Position numbers and translations under genes: made by a program | In this document: positions 38,541-50,520 of the stretch, one piece after another | Layout of the letters: every line of letters begins with the position of its first letter | Numbering within the stretch: the stretch's first letter is position 1 | The notes under the pieces: generated by a model | What the model was told of the DNA's origin: nothing | The model's input: the letters and a program-made list of their open reading frames with translations, nothing else | Databases searched by the model: none | Assembly: GCF_042453785.1 (NCBI RefSeq) | Contig: NC_091661.1 | Coordinates: 31,239,501-31,303,500 of the forward strand | DNA: 64,000 nt | Source: Malus domestica | Lineage: Eukaryota > Streptophyta > Magnoliopsida > Rosales > Rosaceae | Reading direction: 5' to 3'

Positions 38541-41209
38541 TGACACACCCCGTCCCGAAGGAGGGCATGCTGGCCGTCACGTGAGAGTGACGTAACCATT
38601 TGCACAGTACGGAAGCTTTAATTATACAATTTATAAGTTGATACACCCGAAGGTGAGTCCTAATTTTGTCCAATCTGTCAGAACACCGTCGAATTCCTCG
38701 TAGTCACCACACCTTTGTGATTCCTGAACCTGGAGGGGCGCAAAACCAAAATTGAGTGGGTCAGTAAAACAATTCTTTTCCAAATCCAAACATTTTTCAA
38801 AACGTTGTAACCCCTCTCCGTAAAACCTGTATATTTTCCCAGAAATGTAAAATATAAATATACATATATATTCTCAAGACTTCAAGTCGTTAACTCAACA
38901 TTTTCATAACAATTATGCCATGCCACATCATCTCAACATTTCTCATATTAATTATGCCATGCCACATCATCTCAACAGTAATAAGGTATGAATGCATCAA
39001 CATAATCATATCAGGTGCAAGAAAGTAATCAACCGTAGGCCCTCTAATAGCCCTGTACGGTTGAACCTAGAGCTCAAAATCTATCATTATCACTCTACCG
39101 GAGTCACCTCTGTGACCCGTCCGGCCTTCTGCACACAAGTTACGCTCTAGTGCTTCTCATAAATCATCTGTGCACATAATCTAAGGTCACCCACCAGTCG
39201 GAATCTCACTAACACTCTCGCGACTGGTCTGTCGTACCCACTCCGCGTGGACTGTACGACTAGCATCTACTTGGATCCAAGGCGAGCGTGCGATGCGGTG
39301 AATACTATAAGCACTAAACCATGGTGCAGGATTTGAGCTCAATATATATCATCATCATCATAACAGTAATTAAATACTCATTTGTGCGTCCACCGCACCA
39401 TTTCATACATATGCATCATAAATCAATTCTTACCTGTGCGTCCACCGCACCAATTCATACATATGCATCATATATTAATTCATGCATGGCATTTCAACTC
39501 ACATTTCTATATACTTTTCATATCAATTCTATGCATGGTATTTCACTTCCCGTTTTTCCACATAACTCATATGCATTTCATTTTAAACATATTTTCATTT
39601 CAATTCAATTTCTGGGAAACGTCAAGTATATATATATACGGAAAACAAAACTGCCCACTCACCTGGAGTTCGCCCTACAACTCCCTAGCACAATACGCCA
39701 AGGCGTCATGACGATCGCCGCCTAGAATAGTAATCAAATCCAGGCTCAGAATTCATATCGATAGAATACATAACTTATATAAAATACGTCACTACGTTGA
39801 TCGATCCGGAAGATCTGCCACTCAGATTTTAAATCCATAACTTCCAGAGGTCCACATTATACCTCTAGGACAACATCCTAAAATTTCATTACCATCCAAC
39901 GGTCGGATCTCCGTCAATTTCCAAAACTAAGTGACGGTTAACATTTTATATTATGGACTTACAATTCCAATTCCGGAAGATCCCTAACTCGGATTCCCAA
40001 TCCGTAAGTTCCAATAATCCTCAAATATTACGTATTACAACGTATCAAATTTTGGTGACGATCCAACGGTCGGATCATCAATTCACATTTTCACCAAAAC
40101 TATAAAACGTTATTCGAACACCTAACCAACAATCCTTAATAACTTTCTCATACGGTGCTCAAATTGGGTATATGAATATACCACAGTGATCTACTCGACG
40201 TCACGGACGTCGACATATTTTTAAAATAATTTTATTTTTATTTTTTATTTTACTGTAGCACCATCTTCTTCCTTGGGTCGCCGGACTGGTTTTTCCGGCG
40301 GCTGTTTTCCGGGCGGTTTTTCAAATTGCCATAACTTTGTCATTTCTCAACGAAATCAAGTGATTCAAAAACGAAAGTTGTAGCCCTTGAAGAGACAAAG
40401 AGAATGGTACCTTACACAACACCTAGTTCGCCGTGGTTTGGCCGGAAACTGCCTCGAAAGCCTCGGAGGTCGCCGGAAACTGGGTATTTTTCAAATGAGT
40501 ATAACTTCTTCAATACTCAACGAAATTGAGTGAAACAAAAAGGAAAGTTGTAGTACTTGACGAGACGAAGAGATTGATACCTACCTCGACTCCTAACTCG
40601 CCGGTGATTCGCCGGAAAATGCCTCGAAAGTTCCGGCCAAACTTTGAACTTGTCGATCTCCGTGTTCTTACGTCCAAAAACTTCCAACGAAGCACTCCGA
40701 GCTTCGTGGGAACCTCCTAGAGCTCCCTATGATCTTAGTTTGGCCTAAAAATCAACAAATACAAAGTTCATGAATAGTGTCATTTCACGGGCTTGAGTTT
40801 TCTACGTGAAATCGTGGGAAACCTTACCTGAAAACAATACCAATGTGTTCGTATGGTCCTCACGAACATGATGGTACCTTCCTCATCCTGAAACTGTGAA
40901 GTTTTCGAGAGCCTTGGTGTTTGTCCGAGAGTTTGAGAGAGAATGAGGGAGTGTGAGAGTGACTGAGGGAGAGATGAGGAAGAGAGAGAGAAGGAGACAA
41001 CAAAACGGGAAATGGGGAAGGATTTCAGAAGGTAGGACCCTACATAAAGTCCAAATACAAAATATTAACACATACAATAATAAATCTAACCCTAGTTTAG
41101 GATGTTTTTAGGTAAAACAAATACCAAATTTACGCACCTTAATCTCGTTTAAGGGCGTTTCTGTAATTTCACGTCCTCGGAGTTTATAATTCCGGGACGG
41201 GCTGTGACA
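38541..41209 (-). repeat. 5' LTR of the gypsy element
   Basis: Same length and sequence as 31776-34444 apart from one base seen (38762 C against 31997 T). It is followed on its left (minus-strand downstream) by the tRNA primer-binding site. Confidence 0.92.
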
Positions 41210-41260
41210 ATTAATGTATCAAGGACTAAAATTAGATTTTGATCTTACTTCGATGATGTC

Positions 41261-42430
41261 CCGGTTTATGGCTATTTCGCTTAAATTTGGTACCTTTGTT
41301 TTCCAGAATCTCTGTTTCAATTAGCTTATGGGGGCTTTTAATTAGCTTCATGTTATTGTTTTTCGGCTCCTTAAGTTTTGAATTGGTGTCTTTGAAGGGG
41401 TAATCATTCCATTCATAGAGTTGGTGTTGTTTGCACCTAAAATATGTCATTCGGGCTAAATATGGCAAATATGACATTTGAAGGATGATGGGGCAAAACA
41501 TTGAATCTGAAGAGATATTTGGTGCAAGTGGGATAGTTTAAACATTGTAATATTACTTTTCCTTTTTGTTTTGGTGATGGAGGTTTGCCAAAAGCTTTCT
41601 TTAATCAAAACAATTGCATGCTTTCAAGTGGATTGGAAGGGACACAGACTTTCTTGCAAAGAACATGTGAAAGGAGCCAACTTGCTTCTTTTAAATGTTA
41701 GTTTATTGCAAGTGGTGGAGACATGTGATGAAAGCATGTGGTGAAGATACAAACTTGCTTATTTTAATGTTTCACAATGCAAGTTGCCCAAGCTTCTTTC
41801 GGGCAAGTGCAATGTTCTCAGCAAGGGGGCTCTTTTCAGATCTCTATATAAAGGAGCAGAAACACAAGGATTATGGACACTCAATCAAACAAATAAATAC
41901 ACAAACTCTGCTCAAGCCAGATTTGCATACGAAGCTGTAGTCAGCCCAGATCTTAGATCTTTCTAGGATAATCTCCTACAAAAGCCATCTTTCTCTAGTT
42001 TATTAGCTCTGTTACTCATTCGGTAGTATCGATCTCTTTTGTATTTTCTATACGACTCATTTCCAGTTTGGCATCCCTCTGTACTTAGAATGCTTTGTAC
42101 TTTGAATAAATACATTTATGTACAACTGCAATCATCTACTTTCCTCAAGCATTCACACTTCTAGCAACCTTGCCATTTACATATTGTTCAATCTCTCCAT
42201 ATAAGTAAAGTCCTTAGTTTTAAGGCAAAGAAAGAACCTTGATTTGAGCTACTCCCATTCAATGGCACAATCTCTTGGTTTGAAGTCAATCTCAGGCGCA
42301 ACCTCAATTATTCAGAACCCGTCTGCTAGCGGCATCTAGTAGTGGCACGCCCGCACCCACCAATCTTATGTTTGAATAAATTCCCGGCATGCCCGCAAGG
42401 CCCATGGCGAATTTAGGGAGCGAACAGGTG
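41261..42430 (+). mobile_element. LTR-like fragment related to the solo LTR at 46998-48474
   Basis: Shares CTCTGCT(C/T)AAGCCAGATTTGC, GAAGCTGTAGTCAGCCCA, GTAGTATCGAT and AGTCCTTRGT(T/C)TYAAGGCA with the 46998-48474 LTR in the same order. A likely TATA box CTATATAAAGG is at about 41843-41853. The ends could not be fixed, so it is a partial LTR of a gypsy-type element. No coding region. Confidence 0.5.
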
Positions 42431-42994
42431 TCTCTAGGTGTGTTAGGAAAGATGAATCAAATTTGGATTCTCCTTCTCATTGATCTTGTATTTATTATCC
42501 TTAAATATTACTTGTACTTCAAGTCAAAGACTTATGTGTGTGTGTGTGTATTGTACACTTTACACATCAATGAATTATCAAGGTTATACTTTTCTATAAA
42601 GTGTCAATCGTTTAGGCCTTTCCTCGACTCCCTTTTCCTCTCTCGACCCCCTTACCTCCGCTGCCAACCCTAGCAAGGCTTCTTACTTCTTGCCGTCCCC
42701 CTCCCCCCCTCCCTTATGGCTTCCGAGTTCCACTTCCTCTACCCCTGTCGACTCCTCTCTCTCGAGGGCGAATGTGGCTCACTTTCTTAAACTCACATAA
42801 TCTATCTATCTCCTTTGGTCTTGTCAGATGAACCCTTCTTGCAGTTAGAAAACTTTGTTCTTGTAAATTCTCCTTTCTTTTTGGCAGATTAGAGATTTCG
42901 TTGCAGTTGATACTTTGTTCACTTCGGTCAGTCAATGTGAGATCAATGTATGTTACTATTGAGAATTGTAAACTGAATATCATAGCCTATAATT
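42431..42994. other. Intergenic, no gene seen
   Basis: A pyrimidine-rich stretch (42605-42790) and a (GT)n run (about 42536-42549) are the only notable features. Confidence 0.45.
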
Positions 42995-43528
42995 TGTAAC
43001 AGCTGTATCAATTGTGAAGTAGCATGTAATAAACACAATTATGGAAAGAACAAAGTGTAAGACTAAACTAGACTTAAAGATTAATACGCCAGCTAAGAAC
43101 ACAAGGATCAATCAACTAAATCACAATCATTATACCATGTATGTATTATATATGTAAGTACTGAAACATTCACAACAACACATACATGCAGACATGTTCA
43201 CGGATGAATAAGTCATGAAAACCTGCACACAACCTTCTCTCTGCAAAACTCAATGCTCTCCAACTTATAGGTAATTGGAACAATAAGAGCGTGTTTTTGT
43301 GAGAGTGGGGGCTTGTGGCTTTATACTACAAGATCTGGATCGCCCTATAACAATCCCACAAGGATTACAAGACTGCATTCCTTATATCATTATGAGTCCT
43401 ATAAACGAGCAAATACAAGAGTCCTCAATATACCAATATGATTGGATTAACTCTTGTCAACATGATTTAGACTTCTTTATAATATCAATTATCCCAAGAC
43501 TTGTATGAATCCTACTCATGCTCTTACA
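42995..43528 (-). mobile_element. Possible solo copia LTR
   Basis: A 534-bp segment that, on the minus strand, starts TGTAAGAGCATGAG and ends CAGCTGTTACA, a plausible LTR pair of ends. The flanks (TAATT and CAAAG) do not match, so the boundaries or the call may be wrong. Confidence 0.4.
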
Positions 43529-43714
43529 CAAAGAGTTTCGCTATTTTTATTATAGCATTTCCAAATGCTATGATATCATCTACACACACAGAATTTTATA
43601 AACCTATATAATGAAAAAGGCTTGAGCTATTATAGCGTGGGCTGAATAGCGTTTTTCTAAAACGCTAATGTATATTATTATGACATCAATGCACGTTGGT
43701 TAAGCTGCCATGAT

Positions 43715-43770
43715 CTTCACCTCTTGAGAACCCTTCTTCTCGTTTTTCTCCCCCTGTAGCGGGTGAATGT
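43715..43770 (-). pseudogene. Orphan CNGC exon-7 fragment
   Basis: About 55 bp (GCTGCCATGATCTTCA..., CTGTAGCGGGTG) resemble 43895-43955 in exon 7 of the adjacent CNGC pseudogene and 15440-15500 of the intact gene. It lies immediately downstream of the pseudogene's stop codon. Confidence 0.55.
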
Positions 43771-46465
43771 TAACGTCATTTTGTTTTAAAACAATGTATA
43801 TCATAAATTAATGGTGAGAGATGGAGGTTGAGGAACATACTTTGTTTATAGCTCGGAGACGACGACCACTACGGAATGCTGTTGCTATAGTAGAAGCTGC
43901 CATGATCTTCATCGCTGGAGTTAGAGTACCCTCCTTCTTCCACTGTAGCCGGTGTTTGGAAACTACACTATCCAAGTCATTGGCCGTGAGCAGAAATGCA
44001 TCTACTTTTATCCGAGTTTTGACATGTTTGCTGGAGACTGGAAGTTCGGTGAAACTGCCTGGTGCCCAATCGAAAAGCTCTTCCCCGTAAAAGTCACCTT
44101 TCCGGAGGGGCTTGGTGCCCATTGATGAGATTCCTCGCCCAGCTTGACTATCACTCGACGCGTAGGTCCACACTGTCCCTTCCATAATGATCAGCACGCA
44201 GTCGAGTGGATCTCCCATTCGAAAAATGTTGCTGTTCTCAATGTACGTCACTGGCTTCAGATAGTCGCACATCAACGTCAACACTTTGTCATCCATGCCT
44301 TGAAGCATTTTTACCTAAACACGTACACGCACGGGAGCAGCCATATGTCAGAACAACATTGCAGTGAAAATGGATGCAAGTAACCTAGTTGAAGTAATAA
44401 CAATATTATTCTGTGTTGTTAACTAACTTAGCATTATTATATAACTTTGGACTATAAACTCTACGAATATAGCGCACTCTTATCTTTATTGGTATTCATT
44501 CGTTGAATCTTAACGTCATTTTGTTTTAAAACAATGCATACCATAAATTAATGGAGAGAGATTGAGGCTGAGCATACTTTCTGAAGTGTTTTCATGCAAA
44601 GACAACGCTTCAAAGATGTTCTGGTTTTCCCGGGAAGAATGGAGAAGAGAAAATTATGGAGATCAGCGTCAATGTGTTGCTTCAATGTTTTTTGTTTCAA
44701 TGTTTGCTTTATGCTACTCAAGATCTCTTCCCTTAAATCATTAGGGAGTTCATTTGTGGCCATCCAAGTGTGTACGTCTAGCTTCTTCATCTTCATCTTT
44801 TGTCTCATCTCCTCTTTTTTTGTAGCTTCCATCTGCATAAAAGTCTGTCACGCCACAAATCAAACAATTACTTAATATACTCAAAGAATGATCTCCGCAT
44901 ACAGTCCCAAACATGGGAAAATTGTTGAAAGCTTATGTACAGAGAGATTGAATATACCAACCTGTACGTTTCCAATGAGATATAAAAACAGTAGCAAACC
45001 AACGATAGAAATGAAAATCGCGAACAAGTTTTCCCCCACTTATGTACTTGTTGTCAGATTAGTCCCAAAATTACTGCAAAATATTAAGGTACATGATATC
45101 ATATTAGACAATACAGCTGAATTATATAACCCAAAAAAAATTTATTCGTTACGTATTTTTTAAAAAATTGTTTTGTCAATGATATAATGTGAACCTTAGA
45201 TTTCGCAGGCCCCACCAGAAAGAGTAAAAAAACTTTTTTCTGAACGGTATATGCTCCGTGTTTTGATTCTGAAGGGAATCAATAAATATTCCAAAGTTAA
45301 ATGAAGATGAAGCACCATTTGGAGTATCTAACGGGCAATGCTCATTTATAAATGTTATATTTCTTGCAGTGGAACTTCGACTATCGCAATTGAAAGTATT
45401 CAAACATGCTCTGGGATCTTTACTATGATTTACACAAGCCTCTTGCCAACATGTTAACTCTCGTTGAATAGAAAAAAAGTACCAAAAAGCTCCGAGTACC
45501 TAAATACATACCATGCAAACACAAAACCTCAGATAATTAGTCTAACATAACATTAATAATTACCAAAGTATTAGAACAAAATGCCAATTGAAGTGAAACT
45601 TACGTGGCTGGAAAGAATGTAGAGAAACATGTTGTATAGACCCTTAATCCACATCCCATTAATCATTTTGAAATCCTCGGCTGATAGGTAGATTCGATAA
45701 ATCCTCGGAAAATACTGACAGAGAAGAAAAAAATTCAGAACGTCTTTGTGTTCCACTAATCCTGAGCCTTTCATTGTGTAAAAAATAACTCCTATTAGCA
45801 GCTGCAGAAAATCAAAACATAAAAAAGGGTTAGAACTCAGAACATAGAAGTCCATCAATTTCAGCCAGCCACAAAAAAGAAAAAGAAAAAGAAAATTAGA
45901 GTTTAGTTAATTTCTTTCTCTTACTTGTGGGAGGGGAAGAAGAGCGAAAAAGCCTATTACAGTAAAGACAGATAACCACGGCATCTTCTGAGCTATTTTC
46001 ATGGCAACTTGATCAATCAACTTTCTGATTTTCGTTTTCTTATGCGAATTTCCCCCATTTTTCTGGGTTTGTGGTTTTGCATTTTGAACACGGTCATAAA
46101 TTTCACATATAAAATGCCCCAGGAAAATGACATCCGTGAGTGATCGCGTGAGACAAGCAACAATGCTCAACGTTTTGTCCATTTGAAGGCACTTGTCATC
46201 CTGATCGATGATCAGGACGTAAAAGAACAAGGGATCCAGAGAGACAGCAAATACGCATGATATCGCAAATATTATGTTCCTTGTTGCTTTCGAACGTTCT
46301 CCAGCCTTTCTGGGAAACACGCAACAAACAACAAATGAAATCCATAACATAAAATAATACTCTTATCAGCAATGCACAATTAAATTTTGAAGTGTCAAAA
46401 GTAGTGCCCTAATAATAATTCAACAATAATTTTACGAGATTAACTACAATACTTATATTTATTTA

Positions 46466-46612
46466 GGGGTGTGATATCCACACACCTCATTTTACTTCTC
46501 ACACACCCTTCTAATTTTCAGCCGTTGGATTGAATAAATTGAAAAAGATCAACGGACATAAATTAACAAGAGGCGTGTGAGAATAATTTGGGATGTGTGG
46601 ATAGCGCACCCC
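46466..46612. mobile_element. hAT-like MITE in CNGC pseudogene intron 1
   Basis: A 147-bp element with inverted ends GGGGTGTGATATCCACAC / GTGTGGATAGCGCACCCC, flanked by perfect 8-bp duplications TTTATTTA (46458-46465 and 46613-46620). An 8-bp duplication and short hairpin-like ends fit hAT-derived MITEs. The matching intron of the intact gene lacks it. Confidence 0.85.
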
Positions 46613-46997
46613 TTTATTTAATACAATCACTACCAGTACTTAAAAATTTTCCCACCCACGATTGGGCTTAGGATTTTTCAGCCCATCGTGGACTTTATTT
46701 CTACCACCGGTGCGCCAGTCGCATCGCGCCGAACCACGAGCCCAAATGAAACGACATGTCGTTTGGATCTTCTTCTATAGATCCAGGCCCCACCACCTCT
46801 CTGGTTTTCCCCGACGCCACTGACAACTTCAGGTCGTCGTGAATGGCCAAAATCTCGTCTTCGATGTCGGCGAACAGAGTTTTTTAGATGATGGAGTCCA
46901 GGGATTGTGAGATTATCTGAAATCTCTCCCGAATTTGGGTATTGTGCGATCGAACTTACCACACCACCGTCGATTTTGACGAGGTCGATGTTGGTGG

Positions 46998-48474
46998 TGT
47001 TTGGGTTAAAACTTGAACTTTGGGCTCAAAAGGGAGTTGGCCCAAAAGAAGGACTAGGAGGAAAGGAGCCTGAAGCTCAGCCAAAGCCCAGAAGGCAAAA
47101 AAAGGGCTTTTCCCGACTAGGTGCAGATCATTTGAGCCACTTGCTCACCTACCTAGAGACCAAGTGGTGTAGACCAGCCAGCTAATCAGCCCAAAAACAC
47201 TTTACAGTGGCAGTATAAGTAAAAAGCTGATGAGTCATTGCCCTTCAAGCTGCATTCGGGCAAGATTAATGCTACAGGAGGCCAAGCCAAACTATCTATA
47301 AAATAAGAAAGAGAAATCAGAGACAAAGACACTCTAACAAACAAACAAATACAAGCACAAACTCTGCTTAAGCCAGATTTGCCTTCAACGAAGCTGTAGT
47401 CAGCCCAAGCCTTCATCCCTTTCGGGATCAACCCTTACCAAAAGCCTTTGTAAAAGCTCTGCTACCTTGTCTAAATCTTGCTGTAGTATCGATTTCCTTA
47501 TGTAAACTCGTCTCCCTATCCCTCTTTCTAAACTCTCAAACCCCTTTATAAATCACAAAGATACGAAGTTGTAAGACGACTAGCCTTGCCCGACCCTCTT
47601 TGATTTTGTCTTTTCATTCATAAATCTAGTAGTATGTTGTATACTTCCATTTGTATCCAAGTTATTTCTAGCAAGTTGATGATTAAAAGACTCCTCAGTT
47701 TTTGAATCCGATTGGAATCTGTATTCACAGTTTAGATCAGATCTGAGTTCTAAACCCTCGGGCATATAAGATTGATCATTCAAAAGTCCTTGGTCTCAAG
47801 GCATAAAAAAGAACCTTATGTGGACTTAACCCATCCACGACAGTCTTTGATAACAAGAAGTTCGAAGTTACTTGGGGCGCAAGTAATCAACCTATTTCTT
47901 AGTTTTATTTCTGTTATATTATGATTATCATAGAACGTTTGAGTATAGAAGTAATTATGATGGGAAGCCTCAAGGCCTACATCTAAGGCCTTACAAAGGC
48001 ACCTATTTGGATTCATTCTGCTCTTCGGGCTCGGGTAATTAGAAGTATAATAGTCATAATACTTCAGCAGTCAATGAAACAAACATTATATGTTCGAGTA
48101 CTGGGTTAGTTCTTGATTGTGAGCCTAAAGGCCGACACCTAAGGCCCCATAAAGGCACATTTCATAACTAAAACAGCCTCTCGGGTATATATACAACTAA
48201 AACTCAACATCTGTTTTACATCTGCCATGCTAAAGATGGCAGTGGCACGCCTGAGCACCTAAAAGTTAATCTTGATTGTGAGCCTAAAGGCCTACACCTA
48301 AGGCCCCACAAAGACACCCTTCAAAGTTAACTATGTCATTCTCTTTCAGCCTTGCCCGACAAGACCGCCAGTGAGTAGAAGCCCGACAGAAAGCATCAAC
48401 CGGCGCCAACCTCTCGGGGAGCTGTGTGCTCGTCCGCTAGGAAACATCCCCAACGGAAATTCTAGCCACGAACA
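46998..48474 (+). mobile_element. Solo LTR in CNGC pseudogene intron 1
   Basis: A 1,477-bp insertion starting TGTTTGGG and ending CACGAACA. Flanks GGTGG (46993-46997) and TGTGG (48475-48479) are a target-site duplication with one mismatch. The paralogous intron at 18371-18400 runs straight through the site. Inside, a unit TTGTGAGCCTAAAGGCC(G/T)ACACC is repeated at about 48116 and 48277, with a diverged copy near 47965. Related to the fragment at 41261-42430. Confidence 0.8.
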
Positions 48475-49039
48475 TGTGGGGTTGCCGCAAGCAACGCTGC
48501 AGGCCTAGTGGCTGCTAAAGCCACCACCCAAGCCCAGTCTGTGCCGCGAAAAATTGAGTTTTATTTACGAACTTTTAGCGCTCTCTTTCTTTCCCCTTGC
48601 CTGGACCATGTCGAGAAGACAATGGTGGCTTTGAGGAATATTGTCTCGAATATTCTGCCCCACACACATGGGTTTCGATGCTATTCGCTTTAGCTGAATT
48701 GGATTTAACCTTTGATTATATTGTGCAATATTGTTTGTGTGTTTTTCAGTTGAGTTTCATGTATTGTATATCTGTATTTCTATTGAGAATGCAGGTATGT
48801 TTCAGTCTCGAGTTAGTAGTTTCGAGCATGCCATAGAAACCTATTGAGTTTTTAAGAACACTCCACTCGTGTTGAGACCATATGTGCTCTTTGATTGATT
48901 TGTTAAATCAAATCATGTATTAGAACTCGAATGTTCTAACAATGATGCCATTGGAAGTCTTATTCACATAGCTAATTTTCACACTTGTGAGACGCCAATT
49001 GAAATGGGTCCAAAACATGACTACTGAGAAACCATTGGG

Positions 49040-49470
49040 GCAAACACGACGTGCTCTTCATACCTAAGATCACTCCTGACAACCAAATTTTGGTCCATCC
49101 AACCTGTTTCTAGGCCCTGGCACCGCCCACCTTATAGAGAGGCCCTTATCTTCTCCCGTTCGGAAAGAACATTGTTGAGATTTCAAGAATATTTGAAAGG
49201 ACAATGATCATGTTTGAACCACCATTGAGAAAAATTAAGTAGAATATCTTCGCATCACATCCAATGAATATAGCACGAAACATATTTTGGAGATCATGGT
49301 TTGCTGCCCCGAATGGAGTGCACCATGTGGCCGGCTAAAGGCCATGTGATTTGAGCACTTTTGTGTCTTGGGACGACTTTTTAGGACATCCCAATTAAGA
49401 TATAACTTGCTATAGGATCATCTTACTCATCACAAGATTGTACATGCTAACGCTCAAAACTAGTGAGGCT
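49040..49470 (+). pseudogene. Ty1/copia remnant, paralogue of 20930-21420
   Basis: Matches 20990-21420 (for example TCTAGGCCYTGGCACCGCCC, GAATGGAGTGCACCATGTGG). Frames are broken. It lies in intron 1 of the CNGC pseudogene. Confidence 0.55.
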
Positions 49471-49672
49471 AAAAAGGTTGACACTTGATGGAATTGGGCC
49501 TTGCAAATAAATAAGAATAAACATAGTATTTTGGAACTCTCAACGAATCCCCAACACCTTATCAAAGATTCCCTTTTGCTACGCCAAACTGCTCGCCTTA
49601 TTGTGCAAATGGTGCACTGCTATACTATGAGGGTGACAGATAGGAGTATGCTAAGTTCAGAATTTGAAATAC

Positions 49673-49679
<7 letters not shown>

Positions 49680-49708
<29 letters not shown>
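49680..49708. repeat. (GA)n microsatellite next to CNGC exon 1
   Basis: An uninterrupted GA run of about 28 bp just inside intron 1 of the pseudogene. The intact gene has a shorter interrupted run at 21647-21667. Confidence 0.9.
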
Positions 49709-49779
49709 ACGAACCTGCCCATTTTCTTTGCTGCCCGGTCCTCCACATTTGAAGTTTCTATACTGACGTTTCTCTTCAT

Positions 49780-50520
49780 AATAACTCAAATATATATATG
49801 TACTCAATGACCCTGATGATGAGCAAAAAAGATCACCTAAATAGCTACGACGAGGTTTTCAGTTTACAAGGTGGAGAGAGAATAGCACGCAGAGAGCTAG
49901 CATCTGAGTTGAGTGGCAGAAACTGAAGCTGTTGGCTGCATTGCCATTCTCTTTTAAGACGAACTGAATTCACGCTTCTGCCTTTTAATATCACGTAGGT
50001 CTTTTAGTATGACTTAAGTGTTTTAATATGACGTAAGTTTTTAAGCAGTTGAAGGTGGTCTAATATATTAATGGATAGTATGTTGCGTTTTAACGATGCA
50101 CCATGAATTCCAAGCTCTCTTATAAATTAATGTAATAGTTTCATATCCATCTCTCTTCCCTCTCCCCTTAATAAGGACACTTTTTTTTTACACATTTTTT
50201 GAGTGTCTACTCCATATAACTTTTTTTAAAGGATCTGAATTGTGTAAATTTAAATTCATCATTCATTAATAAGAGAGATTTTTATTGTATTGGGAACACA
50301 ATCTAGTATAAATGTCATAATATAAGTCAACGGACAATGAGAAAAAAACAGTTCCCATAATAATAATAGATACTTTGTTAAGTCATGCAACGTAAATTGC
50401 TGTTCGATTATGACTTGATATTTGGACTCAAATGCCAATTTAAGGCGTGCCATTTTTCAAACCAATAATATAATATCCATTTTCTTAAAAAGAACAAAAA
50501 AAGTAGTTGATTAGATTATA
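49780..50520. other. CNGC pseudogene upstream region
   Basis: Paralogous with 21800-22100 and then 23640-23785. No gene is visible. A truncated relative of the 22334-22499 hairpin MITE is at about 50272-50345. Confidence 0.5.

Larger units (their letters stand above)
31776..41209 (-). mobile_element. Full-length Ty3/gypsy element, near-identical LTRs, decayed internal region
   Basis: LTRs 31776-34444 and 38541-41209 are each exactly 2,669 bp, start TGACACACCCC and end GGCTGTGACA. Perfect target-site duplications ATTAA are at 31771-31775 and 41210-41214. On reading them side by side I found one difference (31997 T, 38762 C). The element is on the minus strand: the primer-binding site GTTGGTATCAGAG (initiator-Met type) abuts the 38541 LTR (38540-38528) and the polypurine tract AAGGAGGGGAGAT abuts the other (34457-34445). 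The 4.1 kb internal region has only broken gag-pol remnants. Very long LTRs recall Del/Tekay elements, but lineage is not certain. Confidence 0.93.
30538..41260 (+). mobile_element. Mutator-like MITE, copy 3, host of two nested insertions and truncated at its 3' end
   Basis: Starts GGGGTTTTTTTAACTTTAATCC at 30538. The body is 30538-30697, 31236-31775 and 41215-41260. It lacks the last ~50 bp with the right terminal repeat (sequence diverges after GATCTTACT at about 41250). The 14-nt minisatellite is at about 31320-31600. An inverted copy of the same family (30698-31225) and then a full gypsy element (31776-41209) are inserted in it. Confidence 0.75.
43808..49779 (-). pseudogene. Second CNGC copy, pseudogene (stop in S6 segment, deletion before S1)
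   Basis: Exons (minus) are 49779-49715, 46309-45925, 45801-45604, 45499-45195, 45073-44962, 44832-44578 and 44314-43808. They are the same seven exons as in the 15384-21798 gene, with matching phases and GT-AG borders. Three differences matter. Exon 5 has an in-frame TAA at 45042-45040, at the start of the S6 helix. Exon 2 is 99 nt shorter (33 codons in frame), mainly removing the segment before S1. The C-terminus in exon 7 has been rewritten (GRRLRAINKVCSSTSISHH) by DNA copied from the exon 6/intron 6 border. The nucleotide-binding part (YIENSNIFRMGDPLDCVL, FYGEELFDWA) is still well kept. A truncated product lacking S6 and the binding domain could be made, but I read it as a pseudogene. Confidence 0.85.

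Noticed and set aside
42995..43528. A confident solo copia LTR
   Set aside because: The ends look right but there is no matching target-site duplication, so it is listed only as possible.
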